A DNA stretch of 64,000 nucleotides from Agelas oroides (Eukaryota > Porifera > Demospongiae > Agelasida > Agelasidae). Positions 21,801 to 27,629 of the stretch are shown here, one piece after another. Position numbers and translations under genes: made by a program. Numbering within the stretch: position 1 is the stretch's first letter; each line of letters begins with the position of its first letter. The stretch is from the NCBI GenBank assembly GCA_949130485.1, contig OX422183.1:12622543-12686542 (forward strand), read 5' to 3'. Below the pieces are notes generated by a model that ran no database searches, had not been told where the DNA came from, and saw nothing but the letters and a program-made list of their open reading frames with translations.

Positions 21801-22188
21801 ATGTTTAATGTAACCTCACACCCAGGCCATGTGGCCTGTTCAGAAGGCTATGTTTAATATTATTGATGGCTATACTCTTTGTTTGTGGAACCTGAGATTG
21901 TCCTGAAAGCACACACTTAGACTTCAGCACAGTAACCCAGTATGCATTTTTGTCCACAACAGACACACATTCTGTCAAATCAACAGATGGACAAGATTTC
22001 AGACACACTGCCTTCTAACACATGTAGTTTTATTCAATTTGCAATGTAAACACACAACAGTCAGAATCTCTTACTAGTAGCTGGTTCCTCTGCATCTGCT
22101 CCACCAACCACACCCATAGTAGTAATAGCTTGTACCAGTTCGGTATGCAGTGTAGGTTTGAGATCGGTAGGCAGTCCTAGTACAGTAC
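530..22188 (-). CDS. EMI-EGF-FN3 repeat extracellular protein (one 25-exon gene, 3' end outside window)
   Basis: A large extracellular adhesion or receptor protein is encoded right to left: an EMI-like Tyr/Arg/Cys module (two exons), one EGF domain, two calcium-binding-type EGF domains, then twenty FN3 domains, each in its own exon of about 288-312 bp (one is 378 bp). From the second EMI exon's donor onward every intron is phase 1, so joining neighbouring exons keeps frame; for example the last EGF exon ends GAA G and the first FN3 exon begins TT CCA. FN3 repeats share a strand-B Trp, an NG-I--Y segment, I-E-ETG and LHP(Y/F)-Y--VAA-T---GP. EMI and EGF modules with FN3 arrays are typical of matrix proteins, tenascin-like proteins and receptor phosphatases or kinases. 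The signal peptide exon (right of 22188) and the C-terminus (left of 530) were not found, so membrane anchoring or a catalytic domain cannot be judged. Some intron elements could hide further exons. Confidence 0.85.
894..1181 (-). CDS. FN3 domain exon 19
   Basis: 96-codon FN3 exon with ITWQPP, EERNGIIRRY, ITELNSGTEY and LHPFYRYSYSVAAET, ending in the MPEDG linker split by a GTAAGT donor. Acceptor TCTGCAG. Phase 1 to phase 1. The upstream intron is 2.5 kb and full of mobile-element remnants. Confidence 0.9.
1389..1622. mobile_element. MITE with 36-bp terminal inverted repeats
   Basis: The arms 1389-1424 and 1587-1622 are inverted copies of each other (CAATTGAAGGGCTGAGAAGC at the outer end), with about one mismatch over 36 bp and a 162-bp AT-rich centre. 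It encodes nothing. No clear target duplication was seen. Further TTCCATTGCA-like motifs flank it, suggesting nested or repeated insertions. Superfamily not determined. Confidence 0.65.
1831..1955. mobile_element. Short foldback MITE, TAGCCTCG family (125 bp)
   Basis: Begins TAGCCTCGATCCCAAGCCC and ends in the inverted form GGGGACGAGGCTA. It is flanked by a perfect 9-bp duplication CAGCAGAAA (1822-1830 and 1956-1964). The interior is a second inverted repeat around GTTAAC (TACTGCAAGTGA arms). Same family as copies at 16413, 25698, 26449, 45752, 47811, 53581 and 63483. A 9-bp duplication fits Mutator-like elements. Confidence 0.85.
2016..2159. repeat. Palindrome centred on GGGCGAAGCCC
   Basis: A 144-bp imperfect palindrome: it starts GGTTATTGCACTATG and ends with the inverse. 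Its centre is GAGGGCGAAGCCCGAGG flanked by TGATTATGTAACATC and its complement. The central block recurs in unrelated palindromes at about 22.5, 22.9 and 52.4 kb. No coding potential. Confidence 0.7.
3701..3988 (-). CDS. FN3 domain exon 18
   Basis: 96-codon FN3 exon: LVWAPPPMDQQNGIIRRY, a second conserved NITSMDSREE segment in place of ITE-ETG, and LHPFTTYTCSVSAETVAPGPF. Acceptor CTCTTCAG, donor GTAAAA after TPEDG. Phase 1 to phase 1. Confidence 0.9.
4327..4620 (-). CDS. FN3 domain exon 17
   Basis: 98-codon FN3 exon with ISWEHPP, THYGIIREY (YG replaces the usual NG), TELETGAVF and LHPFYTYTFFIVPVT. The C-terminal strand lacks the usual GP motif (VDVGTNHTEI). The acceptor follows an exceptionally long minus-strand pyrimidine tract (about 4625-4675). 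Donor GTAAAA. Confidence 0.88.
4814..5104 (-). CDS. FN3 domain exon 16
   Basis: 97-codon FN3 exon: LTWDAPPVEGQNGIITGY, ITELETGEV and LQPFTTYGFLVSAQTVGGGGP. The acceptor GCACAG has a weak pyrimidine tract, and the donor GTTTGG is the weakest in the gene. The phase-1 junction is kept only at that GT, so I accept it. Lower splicing efficiency here is possible. Confidence 0.82.
5176..5463 (-). CDS. FN3 domain exon 15
   Basis: 96-codon FN3 exon: LSWSPPPREHHNGVIRQF, ITEVDTGRRF and LHPFYTYQFSVAAYTVNPGPF, ending MPQDG before GTAAGG. Acceptor TTTCAAG (a non-CAG acceptor). Separated from the next exon by a 71-bp intron. Confidence 0.9.
5531..5821 (-). CDS. FN3 domain exon 14
   Basis: 97-codon FN3 exon: LMWETPPPEDLNGRVIGY, a VTKLLSGERQ segment in place of ITE-ETG, and LQPYTGYTCISAAVTNAGHGPF. 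Acceptor TATCGCAG, donor GTAAGT. The intron before it (5464-5530 side) is just 67 bp. Confidence 0.9.
5900..6187 (-). CDS. FN3 domain exon 13
   Basis: 96-codon FN3 exon: ISWLPPPFEHQNGIIRDY, ITERETGMAY and LHPFYTYNCTVAAFTVAEGPY, ending MPEDG. Acceptor TTGTTGCAG, donor GTACGT. This is one of the copies closest to the array consensus. Confidence 0.9.
6286..6725. mobile_element. Putative inverted-repeat insertion in intron
   Basis: GGGGGGTAGGACAAGCTC at about 6294-6311 recurs inverted at about 6694-6712, about 400 bp away. The interior has no recognisable protein. No target duplication was confirmed, so the limits are approximate. Confidence 0.45.
6869..7159 (-). CDS. FN3 domain exon 12
   Basis: 97-codon FN3 exon beginning VPSGVP: LSWQPLLPQQQNGIVIQY, TTVETGEGF and LHPHWTYIFTVSGET. 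It is divergent in the G strand (GVGRPSLAV). Donor GTAAAA, acceptor CCTATAG. In start and turn sequence it resembles exon 5 (13798-14094), consistent with a block duplication. Confidence 0.88.
7255..7542 (-). CDS. FN3 domain exon 11
   Basis: 96-codon FN3 exon: VSGRSINSTAIMLSW, EDRNGAIRHY, TEHETGSQF and LHPYYMYVCAVYAVTIGAGPG, ending MED before the donor GTAAGT. Acceptor TTTTATAG. Closest in-window relative is exon 4 (14291-14578), which shares the SG--NST-I-L-W and AVTI-GP pattern. Confidence 0.9.
8050..8588. mobile_element. Nested MITE inserted into the left arm of the foldback
   Basis: The right arm of the foldback reads straight from TTGAGC into CTGAAGC, whereas the left arm carries 539 extra bases at the same point. 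The insert has inverted ends ATATGGGGAAGTT and AACTTCTTCATAT, and a GC dinucleotide is present on both sides. The interior is AT-rich without a usable frame. The opposite arm serves as an empty-site control, so the insertion is younger than the inverted duplication. Confidence 0.7.
8781..9118 (-). pseudogene. P2X7 C-terminal cysteine-domain (P2XR_C-like) gene fragment
   Basis: Two exons read on the minus strand. Exon a (about 9118-9022) encodes an acidic linker ending GVEERLHNRDW with donor GTAAGA. Exon b starts at 8947 after TTGTAG and gives WCHCQCGIVMPTSRECICC, then a CIT-H--F segment and VCLNAWVLTQ. This is the Cys pattern of the intracellular ballast domain of P2X7, found as stand-alone proteins in many invertebrates. 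Reading then runs into the inverted copy, so the C-terminus is lost. Upstream, an EPYHT segment and an IEPEA segment are in different frames. It is a degenerate element-borne copy and not a working channel gene; no P2X channel domain is present. Confidence 0.75.
10369..10656 (-). CDS. FN3 domain exon 10
   Basis: 96-codon FN3 exon: VMWQPPPFEQINGDIRRY, VEYETGWQF and LHPYYHYMCRVRAETTQPGPY. Acceptor TTTTCAG, donor GTATGG after LEEG. Its best match in the gene is exon 3 (15829-16116), which shares F-QINGYIRHY and CRVAAVTTGPGPY. Confidence 0.9.
10735..11025 (-). CDS. FN3 domain exon 9
   Basis: 97-codon FN3 exon: TWSPPPRVDVNGDLQYY, TEVETRRQWAFYTV and LHPYFNYRCQVAAHTVLGSGPF. The acceptor is AAACAG and the donor GTATGT. 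The 78-bp intron after it has no stop and is a multiple of three, so its retention would add 26 residues without shifting frame. Closest relative is exon 2 (16956-17243). Confidence 0.9.
11291..11365 (-). repeat. tRNA-derived SINE head (putative)
   Basis: On the minus strand, GTAGCCAAGTTGTAGAGCAC resembles a polymerase III box A and the later TTTGATTCCTGGC a degenerate box B, at tRNA-like spacing. It lies in the intron upstream of FN3 exon 9. The body and tail were not delimited, and no functional tRNA fold is claimed. Confidence 0.45.
11523..11816 (-). CDS. FN3 domain exon 8
   Basis: 98-codon FN3 exon beginning DPSSPP: ITWQPPIFEDQNGVIIYY, then a divergent C-E region (SQSQFEIPNIIVNVNI), LEEHVNYTVVVAAATQIGIGPF. 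Acceptor CCTGCAG, donor GTAAAC. Its closest relative is exon 1 of the FN3 array (17307-17618). Confidence 0.88.
12127..12414 (-). CDS. FN3 domain exon 7
   Basis: 96-codon FN3 exon beginning APHDAPSQF: VYLNWSSPSLPYGVITSY, a long N-glycosylation-rich middle (NASQ, NKTT, NYT) and LNEDTAYTFTAYASTRIGAGP. Acceptor TTTTGCAG, donor GTAGGT at TAC T. It lacks the usual LHP motif, so it belongs to a different FN3 subtype from most repeats. Confidence 0.87.
12468..12901. mobile_element. hAT-like MITE (CAGTGGYGTAG family)
   Basis: Begins CAGTGGTGTAGTCAAGCC and ends in an inverted CTAGTTATGCCACTG, with further subterminal similarity to the hAT-like element at 57566-58117. It carries no transposase frame. 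No clean 8-bp duplication remains here. A partial related copy lies at about 22258-22400. Confidence 0.6.
13226..13603 (-). CDS. FN3 domain exon 6 (enlarged)
   Basis: 126-codon exon, about 30 codons longer than its neighbours, beginning VPTNPMNTT. IQWRIPEEPNGIIIAYSVY is followed by an inserted loop rich in Ser, Gly, Ala and acidic residues, then ENLTPFTNYGCFVTANTSVGEG. Acceptor TCCTCAG, donor GTATGT. The extra length falls between strands C and E, where FN3 domains tolerate insertions. Confidence 0.86.
13798..14094 (-). CDS. FN3 domain exon 5
   Basis: 99-codon FN3 exon beginning VPSGSP: FSWEPPLLEQQNGVILGY, SIVSDDNGMMF and FKPYTVYRCAVAAFTTPGTGPY (FKP replaces LHP). Acceptor GTTGTAG, donor GTATGT after TPED. 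Confidence 0.9.
14291..14578 (-). CDS. FN3 domain exon 4
   Basis: 96-codon FN3 exon beginning APSEAPPNLSG: LMWDAIALENQNGFLRHY, LELDTGEMD and LHPYYTYTCMVAAVTIRIGPF. Acceptor CTTTCAG, donor GTGATC after PQDG. Closest to exon 11. Confidence 0.9.
14579..15828. other. Intron, nothing recognised
   Basis: 1.25 kb of AT-rich intron between FN3 exons 3 and 4. I see no long frame, no inverted-repeat element and no FN3 motif on either strand. Confidence 0.5.
15829..16116 (-). CDS. FN3 domain exon 3
   Basis: 96-codon FN3 exon: LSWDPPPFDQINGYIRHY, TEHETASES and LHPYYSYTCRVAAVTTGPGPY, ending LPEDG before GTAAGA. Acceptor TCTACAG. The in-frame extension to the acceptor adds APSAPPSNFSVSF upstream of the first Met of the frame, showing that Met is not a start. 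Confidence 0.9.
16258..16323. repeat. Short hairpin, 20-bp arms
   Basis: TATATAAAAGATGAAAC is repeated inverted as GTTTCATCTTTTATATA about 25 bp later, inside the intron between FN3 exons 2 and 3. It may be a tiny foldback MITE. No duplication was identified. Confidence 0.5.
16413..16473. mobile_element. Short foldback MITE, TAGCCTCG family (61 bp)
   Basis: Begins TAGCCTCATGCTCAGGCTCC and ends GGGAATGATGCTA, a diverged inverse. Flanked by CCACCATTT (16404-16412) and CCACTATTT (16474-16482), a 9-bp duplication with one change. An older copy of the family described at 1831-1955. Confidence 0.72.
16956..17243 (-). CDS. FN3 domain exon 2
   Basis: 96-codon FN3 exon beginning APSSTPQSVSG: FTWSPPPPVDINGIILYY, REIETGQRWTFFAL and LHAYYTYQCEVAAHTVRRGPF. 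Acceptor CCCCACAG, donor GTAAGA. Shares W-F-, VAAHTV and GPFSDPF features only with exon 9. Confidence 0.9.
17307..17618 (-). CDS. FN3 domain exon 1 of the array
   Basis: 104-codon FN3 exon beginning VPPLPPTNLQVSG: LTWQAP, then an NG-less C strand (VVTFLNSLTAVSSYQVM), YVNVSVGVTTYTF, LEEYTVYTCTVKARNAFGLG. Acceptor TTTCAG, donor GTATGT. It joins in phase 1 to the last EGF exon at 19781, defining the EGF-to-FN3 boundary. Confidence 0.87.
18097..18870. mobile_element. Foldback element with TTACTCATGGG repeats
   Basis: Both ends carry tandem copies of TTACTCATGGG-AGGAATTATGCAAA (left copies near 18097 and 18133) in inverted orientation at the right end (to 18870). An inner palindrome TGCAAAACCTGTTTTGCA lies at about 18157-18174. 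It is non-coding. The motif is shared with the foldback at 23473-24504. Confidence 0.65.
19345..19405 (-). repeat. tRNA-derived SINE head (putative)
   Basis: On the minus strand a box A-like TAGCTAGTCATTAGCACAAG is followed at tRNA spacing by GAGTTCGATACCC, a good box B. No intact cloverleaf is claimed. It lies in the large intron of the FN3 gene. Confidence 0.5.
19781..19903 (-). CDS. Calcium-binding-type EGF domain exon (second)
   Basis: 41-codon exon: INEC, then the six-Cys EGF pattern C-C-C-C-C-C with SDGSYLCSCNNGYQL. Acceptor TTTTAG, donor GTTGGT. Phase 1 both ends. The split first residue becomes Asn, and the INEC start plus the Tyr in GSYLC fit calcium-binding EGF domains. It links EGF and FN3 parts of the protein. 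Confidence 0.92.
19971..20093 (-). CDS. Calcium-binding-type EGF domain exon (first)
   Basis: 41-codon exon: DINECTSGTHMC, HANCINTPGSYTCSC, NTGYQGNGFSC, with all six cysteines in EGF spacing and the DINE / N--GSY calcium signature. Acceptor CTGCAG, donor GTAAGT. It is a single-exon cassette in phase 1. Confidence 0.93.
20818..20919 (-). CDS. EGF-like domain exon
   Basis: 34-codon exon: CSGATSCPNGGACTAPNTC, VCTAGWSGSTC, six cysteines in compact EGF spacing without the calcium motif. Acceptor TTTCAG, donor GTACAA, phase 1 both ends. The matching long frame in the region is in a different phase, so the exon was read from splice signals. Confidence 0.88.
20982..21058 (-). CDS. EMI-like domain exon (3' part)
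   Basis: 77-bp exon encoding RQAYTAYRSQAYTYCCSGYG and then TSTCH. Acceptor CTACAG (phase 2), donor GTAAGA (phase 1). The repeated YR steps ending in a CC-GY motif are the C-terminal signature of EMI domains (YR--Y-CC-G). It joins directly to the EGF exon at 20919. Confidence 0.8.
21418..21468. repeat. Perfect hairpin, 23-bp arms, 5-bp loop
   Basis: Arms 21418-21440 and 21446-21468 are exact inverse copies (outer end ACAAGCTTATGCATGTTG) around TGGAT. It is located in the EMI intron next to AT-rich degenerate tandem repeats of a TTTATAAAT type (about 21250-21410). Non-coding. Confidence 0.8.
22075..22188 (-). CDS. EMI-like domain exon (5' part)
   Basis: Exon encoding YCTRTAYRSQTYTAYRTGTS, then YYYYGCGWWSRCRGTSYY, with donor GTAAGA in phase 2 that matches the next exon. 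The W-W plus Cys and Tyr/Arg repeats are the Y-R-rich EMI-like domain that precedes EGF repeats in several invertebrate proteins. The 5' limit is uncertain: CCAG at 22189-22192 is the best acceptor, but the frame stays open further right. No signal-peptide exon was identified. Confidence 0.7.
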
Positions 22189-22404
22189 CTGGTCGTCCAT
22201 GGCAATATAAAAGTGGCGGATTTTGTGTGATTAGCATCAAATAACAAGTATTACAATCAGTGGCATGTGGCACAACCAAGCTGGAGCACAATGGGGCATG
22301 TACCCTAGCAACTAGGGGGGTTGCATCACCAGTGTATGTGCGCCTGTGAATTATCGGTACCAATAATACCGTGAATTGGGTACAAACAGCAAAGTATAGC
22401 AAAC

Positions 22405-23272
22405 TATATCTGCAGAATAATGAGGTCTCGTCGCGTTATAGGTTTCTCAACAGGATATATATATGTTATAGATAAACCACAGTAGACAGGAATTTATGGT
22501 CCATAAACCACCCGAGCCCAAGGGCGCAGCCCGAGGGCGAGGGTTGTTTATGGACCATAAATCCCTGTCTACTGTGGTTTATCTATTATATTCTCCACTC
22601 TGATTGGTCCTTGTTGTATTAGTAAATACACATGGTAGTTTTCACTGTAAACAAGGTATGTTATTAGTAAACATGTAAAGTAATTTACACTCTAAACAAG
22701 GTAGCTTATAGGAAACATCATTTTACAACTTCCTGTGGTATATGGAACAGAATCTACAGAATCTACAACTTCCTGTCAGTATATGGAAAATAATACCCAC
22801 CTGTTACCACAGAAACAAGGGTGAAGTGGAGTATATGTTATAGATAAACCACAGTAGACAGGGATTTATGGTCCATAAACCACCCGAGCCCGAGGGTGCA
22901 GCCCGAGGGCGAGGGTTGTTTATGGACCATAAATCCCTGTCTACTGTGGTTTATCTGTTATATTCTCCACTCTGATTGGTCCTTGTTGTTATTAGTAAAT
23001 ACACATGGTAGTTTTCACTGTAAACAAGGTATGTTATTAGTAAACATGTAAAGTAATTTACACTCTAAACAAGGTAGCTTATAGGAAACATCATTTTACA
23101 ACTTCCTGTGGTATATGGAACAGAATCTACAGAATCTACAACTTCCTGTCAGTATATGGAAAATAATACCCACCTGTTACCACAGAAACAAGGGTGAAGT
23201 GGAGTATATATATGTATATAATCCTATTGAGAATCCTATAACTCGACGAGACCTCATTATTCTGCAGATATA
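22405..23272. mobile_element. Composite inverted-repeat element with internal 372-bp tandem duplication
   Basis: Outer arms about 22405-22455 and 23224-23272 are inverted copies (CTGCAGAATAATGAGGTCTC at the left). Inside, a 372-bp unit occurs twice in tandem (22465-22836 and 22837-23208) with near identity. Each unit begins with a 130-bp palindrome centred on GGGCGCAGCCCGAGGG or a one-base variant. The tail of the unit (CACCTGTTACCACAGAAACA) also occurs alone at about 34012-34031. No coding capacity. Confidence 0.75.
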
Positions 23273-23472
23273 TATATATATATATATATGTATAATTATA
23301 TATATATACACATAGTTAGTGTGGATTGTGTGTCCTAAGGTGAGACATATATATACTAACACAGCGTCCTTTTGATCGAGTTTTTGACGCATCTCTAGAT
23401 GCCTTACCAGTCGCTTCGGCGCTGGAGTCCCATCTGCAACCTGCAGAAGCGAGTCACTTAGAAAAAGACGTG

Positions 23473-24504
23473 ATTCAAGAAAAAAATCCCATGTGTCACT
23501 CATGGGAAAGAATTACGTCTGTTGCACCTTGGGTTACTCATGGGATAGAATTAGGTGCTTTCATTGTACGTAAAATGCCCAAAAGTATGCAGAACATGTG
23601 GCTTTATATGGGGACTGCAGAATTATGTCTTTGGCCATAAAAGGATATTGCTGTAAATTATCAAATGATTGTCTATGAATCTCATTTACATTTCCTCGGG
23701 TGTCACTAGAGGGGTAACCCTTGTTGCTTCACATCTAACATAAAAGTTTCCTGTATATAGGCAAGATAGCTTTATATAGAGAATTTATCAACTCTCAAGT
23801 GAGGAAAACAACATCTTTATCATCAGATAGTATTTCACCATCAGAAGGAAAGTAAACTCTGTATTGCTCTTGAGAGTGACACAATTTTTTCAATTTGTTA
23901 AGTCACCGGGACACTATAGCCCTTTGAAGCTACTCTCCCTTGACTGCTCTTGCCTCTTAGTTAGAAAACTTTTACATTAGTGTCCCAGGTGACCCCCTGA
24001 GAAAATGTAATGGTATCTTGCCTATATATGGGAAATTTTCACGTTAGATGTGAAGTAACAACAGGGTACCCCTCTGGGGACTGTTGAATGAGATTCATAG
24101 CTAATTCTGTGATGAATGCACAGGGATTTACTATTGAGGGGGGAAAAATGGAATTCTTGCTCTTTATAAAGGTATCTTACCTATATATGGTGAACTTTTA
24201 CATTAGATGTGAAATAATAACAGGGTACCCCTCTAGTGACTCCTGAGGGAATGTAAATGAGATTCATAGCCAATCATTTGATAATTTACAGGAATATCCT
24301 TTTAAGGCCAAAGACATAATTATTCTGCAGTCCCCCAGCCATATAAGGCCACATGTTCTGCATATTTTACGTACAACGAAAGCATGCAATTCTATCCCGT
24401 GAGTAACCTAAGGTGCAAAAGACCTAATTCTTTCCCATGAGTGACTTATGGGAATGTAACATACTTCTTTCCCACGAGTAACACATGGAATTTTTCCTTG
24501 AATT
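23473..24504. mobile_element. 1.03-kb foldback element with TTACTCATGGG-type repeats
   Basis: The arms run inward from GATTCAAGAAAAAAATCCCATG (left) and the inverse at 24504. Inversion is followable for about 300 bp per side, including AGGGGTAACCCTTGTTG versus CAACAGGGTACCCC. Subterminal copies of ACTCATGGGA-AGAATTA match those of the element at 18097. The centre has no gene. Confidence 0.7.
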
Positions 24505-25697
24505 ACATCTATTACATCGTGACCATGCGTTCATTTTTGTGCAGGTAAAGTTTCCATTTAAGTATGAGCCTAGCATGACTTTGAGAGTGGCGCTGAACAA
24601 TCGCTGCCATAAATCAAATTTTTTGGCTTTTAATATTAATGAGCTAATAAAATACTAGGCAGAGCAATACTGCCCTAAAACAAACCCTAATGCTGACATT
24701 AGGAGTAACCCTGATCCAAGACTGTAACCCTGTTTACGTTTTTTAACCTCCGCCGAGCGCCACCTTAAGTGGCTGTGAACACGCTGTTACTTCCTAAACG
24801 AACATAATCATACCGTATTTTTTCGATCAGACGCCGCGGCTTACTATTTTCTTCGCTTCCCGTTTTTATGCGGCTATTGTTTGAGGGCGGATACTATTCG
24901 AGGGTGGCATTTATTTATCTGGAAAGCCCCAAGCATCAATGCTGGCTGGACAAGGTTCGTACGAGCGATACAGTGACAACTGTTAGTTGCTGTTAGTAGT
25001 ATGCGCAGCCTCCCAGTTAACTTACTATTTGAGGGCGGTGTCTATTTGAAGAATTACGGTTAATAAATATAACGTGAATCACATTAAGCTTATGGGGCGG
25101 TTTCTCAGCGGCTTCTGGTCTTCTTATTAAACCATGCGGGAGGGCAGTTAACTCTTTAACAACCGTAGGCTATTTACTGGAAGTGTTTATTAGGCTATGG
25201 ATACCTTCCATGGTCCGTATTTTCACTTCTGCTTGGAGCTAGCACTGGAAACTTGACTCAAAGCTTTATTAACATGTTCTCTGTAGGTTCATGACCTTGG
25301 ACACACCCACTCATTAGCGAGCGTTCAATAGTCAGGGCCCTCCAACCAGAGAACGCTCCTCCGGACTAAAAGCTGCCTAAAATGCCAGAAATGGAGTCCC
25401 TACAAGGTGAAAGGAGCGTTTTCTACACCCGTTTGTGCAAGAAAGCAGACAAATGGCCCACCCGGCATTGACCAAGGCTTTTCTACAGGCAGCTGCAACC
25501 GCCGCCATGCACTGTCAGCCAGAGCGCTGCACCCACCCACTCCCCCTGTCCCACCCTTTCTGCTAGCGCAGAACCTATCTTCAAAACGGATTGCGCCAAC
25601 TGATAACATGCGGCCAAAATCTGACGACGCCATATGGCGTCATCGGTTGTTAAAGGGTTAACAGAGGCGCGCGGTTGTCTTTCAGTTTGGCATAGCT

Positions 25698-25751
25698 TAG
25701 CCTCGTACCCAGGCCACGTGGGAGGAGGGAAAAGGCCTGGGTACGAGGCTA
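25698..25751. mobile_element. Short foldback MITE, TAGCCTCG family (54 bp)
   Basis: TAGCCTCGTACCCAGGCC is repeated as a perfect inverse at the right end around an 18-base centre. Flanked by GGCATAGCT (25689-25697) and GGCACAGCT (25752-25760), a 9-bp target duplication with one change. The whole element is just 54 bp. Confidence 0.85.
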
Positions 25752-26448
25752 GGCACAGCTTAGAGCGCGTGGTGTTGTAACGGAAGTCCTGCCTGTTCAG
25801 AATACGTCCAACATAATTTTCACACCTACTTCATTAGTCTCGTCCCAAGACCCTATCCTCTCACGGGGAATTTTTGTCTCTGCACGACTTTCAAACTGGC
25901 AAACTGCGCATGCGCGAATAGGTGGAGTTGAACCTTTAAACCTTGAAGCAAACAAGGAGATGGCAGTGTGCAACATTGACTCACAGCCATTTTTGAAGCA
26001 GCCAGGCACACGCCAGATCCAGTAGAGGCCTAAGTAATGTTTATTTAGCCTCGCTCCCATGTACTTTGTTTTGTTTTTTGTTTGCTTTGTTTTTTTTCCT
26101 CCTTATCTGTTTGAGGACCTCCTGGAAGACCGGCCATTACAGGCCTACATAATTAAAAACAAACAAACAAGTTTGTATTACAACTGCTATGTTTGCAATA
26201 GGCATAATGAACTGTATGTACAAGCTCTTTTCAGTGGAATGCAGTTAGTAGGATGATGCAAAGATTGCGCTTGAAATTCCTTTTGTGAAAAGTTATGTCC
26301 TGACTGTCATTTGGACTCGTGCTACAACATAGTCTGACTGCACTGCATGATATGATGGGACACAACCTGTGTGCACAATTTATCCAACCTGTTCGTTCTT
26401 GAGAAAGTGGGTCTAGCTTGTGAGACTAAGAACTTGCTTATGACAACT

Positions 26449-26520
26449 TAGCCTAGTACCCAGGCCGTGTGGGAGGAGAGAGACATCTCTCTCCTCCCAC
26501 GCAGCCTTGGTACGAGTCAA
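26449..26520. mobile_element. Short foldback MITE, TAGCCTCG family (72 bp)
   Basis: Begins TAGCCTAGTACCCAGGC and ends GCCTTGGTACGAGTCAA (inverse with changes). The centre is a GGGAGGAGAGAG/CTCTCTCCTCCC hairpin. Perfect 9-bp duplication ATGACAACT at 26440-26448 and 26521-26529. Confidence 0.82.
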
Positions 26521-27452
26521 ATGACAACTAGCTTATCTAGCTAGTAGTCTTACAAGCCCAATACTCATTCCTAGGCCTTGCCCCCATCCAGTTTTTGATA
26601 GCTAACTCCTCTATTTTACTTCCTGTGAGCAATCAAAAGCTAGATTGACGAAAAGCCTGGCTATATGAGGTGAAGATGCAGGCAATGTGAGTGTTGGTCA
26701 CTTTCAGTACCGCAAAAGTCTGGTGACTCTTCAGATATTTTTGTGTGCACACGAAATACAGAACTGCAAAGTTGTATTGCCAAACTATAGGTGATGGAAG
26801 ATAACTTACGATATGTGCCTGCCGTTCATGTTCTGCACTCGAGAATCAATCTACTGTGGTTTGGAAAGTTTCTTTAGACAACAAAACTGTCTGATACACA
26901 GTCAATCAAATGTAGATGTAGCTATATGTTGTAAATAGCTGCTTATATTAGAACACAAAAAGCTGTGAAGAATCAGCAAATCTGTTTTCCCTATGTGTGG
27001 TACTAGTCTCGCATAGCCACACCCCATTCCGCAACAGAGGGAAGAGGTCTGATAACTTTTACTGCAGTTTGTTGCTCTGTAGAATGTGGGACCAATCACA
27101 GTGCAGTATTCTGTCACATGAGTGCTGATATCACAACTTCAATAGGAAATTACAAGGCATGAACAACTGTGAAACCATGAGTACTTGCTTTGTCAGTCTT
27201 CACCAGATAATTATGCTGCCTTAGCACTTACACAATGCATGCAAGTAAATAAAATCACTGTGCAACAAGTGACTGCAATGAAAGTTACCTGACCCCTTCC
27301 CTGTCTTGGCGAACGGGGTGTAACTACGTGAGACTACTGTGGTTGGGGCGAGCCTGAGCGAGCCCCACACTAGTGTGACTTCATTGCGCACATGCGTGTG
27401 TATGTTTGCTTGCTTGCTTGCTTGTGGACCGACCACTTACCCTAAATTTTAA

Positions 27453-27629
27453 ATGAGCGCATTCAAATATTTCACGAAGATCGATATCGTGAAGCATGTG
27501 AAGGCCAGTGGAGGGCTACTGTCTGAGTGCAGCGTCAGGGACCCGGAGCGAAGACGACTGAAGTTGAAGCACGTGTGGCACTGGTTTGTGCTTCTACCGA
27601 CGACGGCAGGCCGCTCACAGGCGATATAA
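27453..27629 (+). CDS. Small hypothetical open frame or first exon
   Basis: A 58-codon frame starting MSAFKYFTKIDIVKHVKASG and rich in Lys, Arg and His, in a CpG-rich patch. I do not recognise it. It could be the first exon of a transposon-type gene, as the GGCAG/GCCG area near its end and the CpG content suggest a promoter-proximal exon. No downstream exon could be linked. Confidence 0.25.
   Translation: MSAFKYFTKIDIVKHVKASGGLLSECSVRDPERRRLKLKHVWHWFVLLPTTAGRSQAI

Noticed and set aside
22465..23208. CRISPR-like or satellite array
   Set aside because: There are only two 372-bp units without spacers, bounded by inverted arms. This is a duplicated transposon interior in a eukaryotic genome.
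23115..23503. Frames with Tyr/Ile repeats near 23.2 kb
   Set aside because: They translate the TATATA simple repeat and the ends of the composite element.
25400..25661. Open frames on both strands of the CpG-rich patch near 25.5 kb as a gene
   Set aside because: The two frames mirror each other, have low-complexity Pro/Gly/Ser translation, and no splice or domain support.
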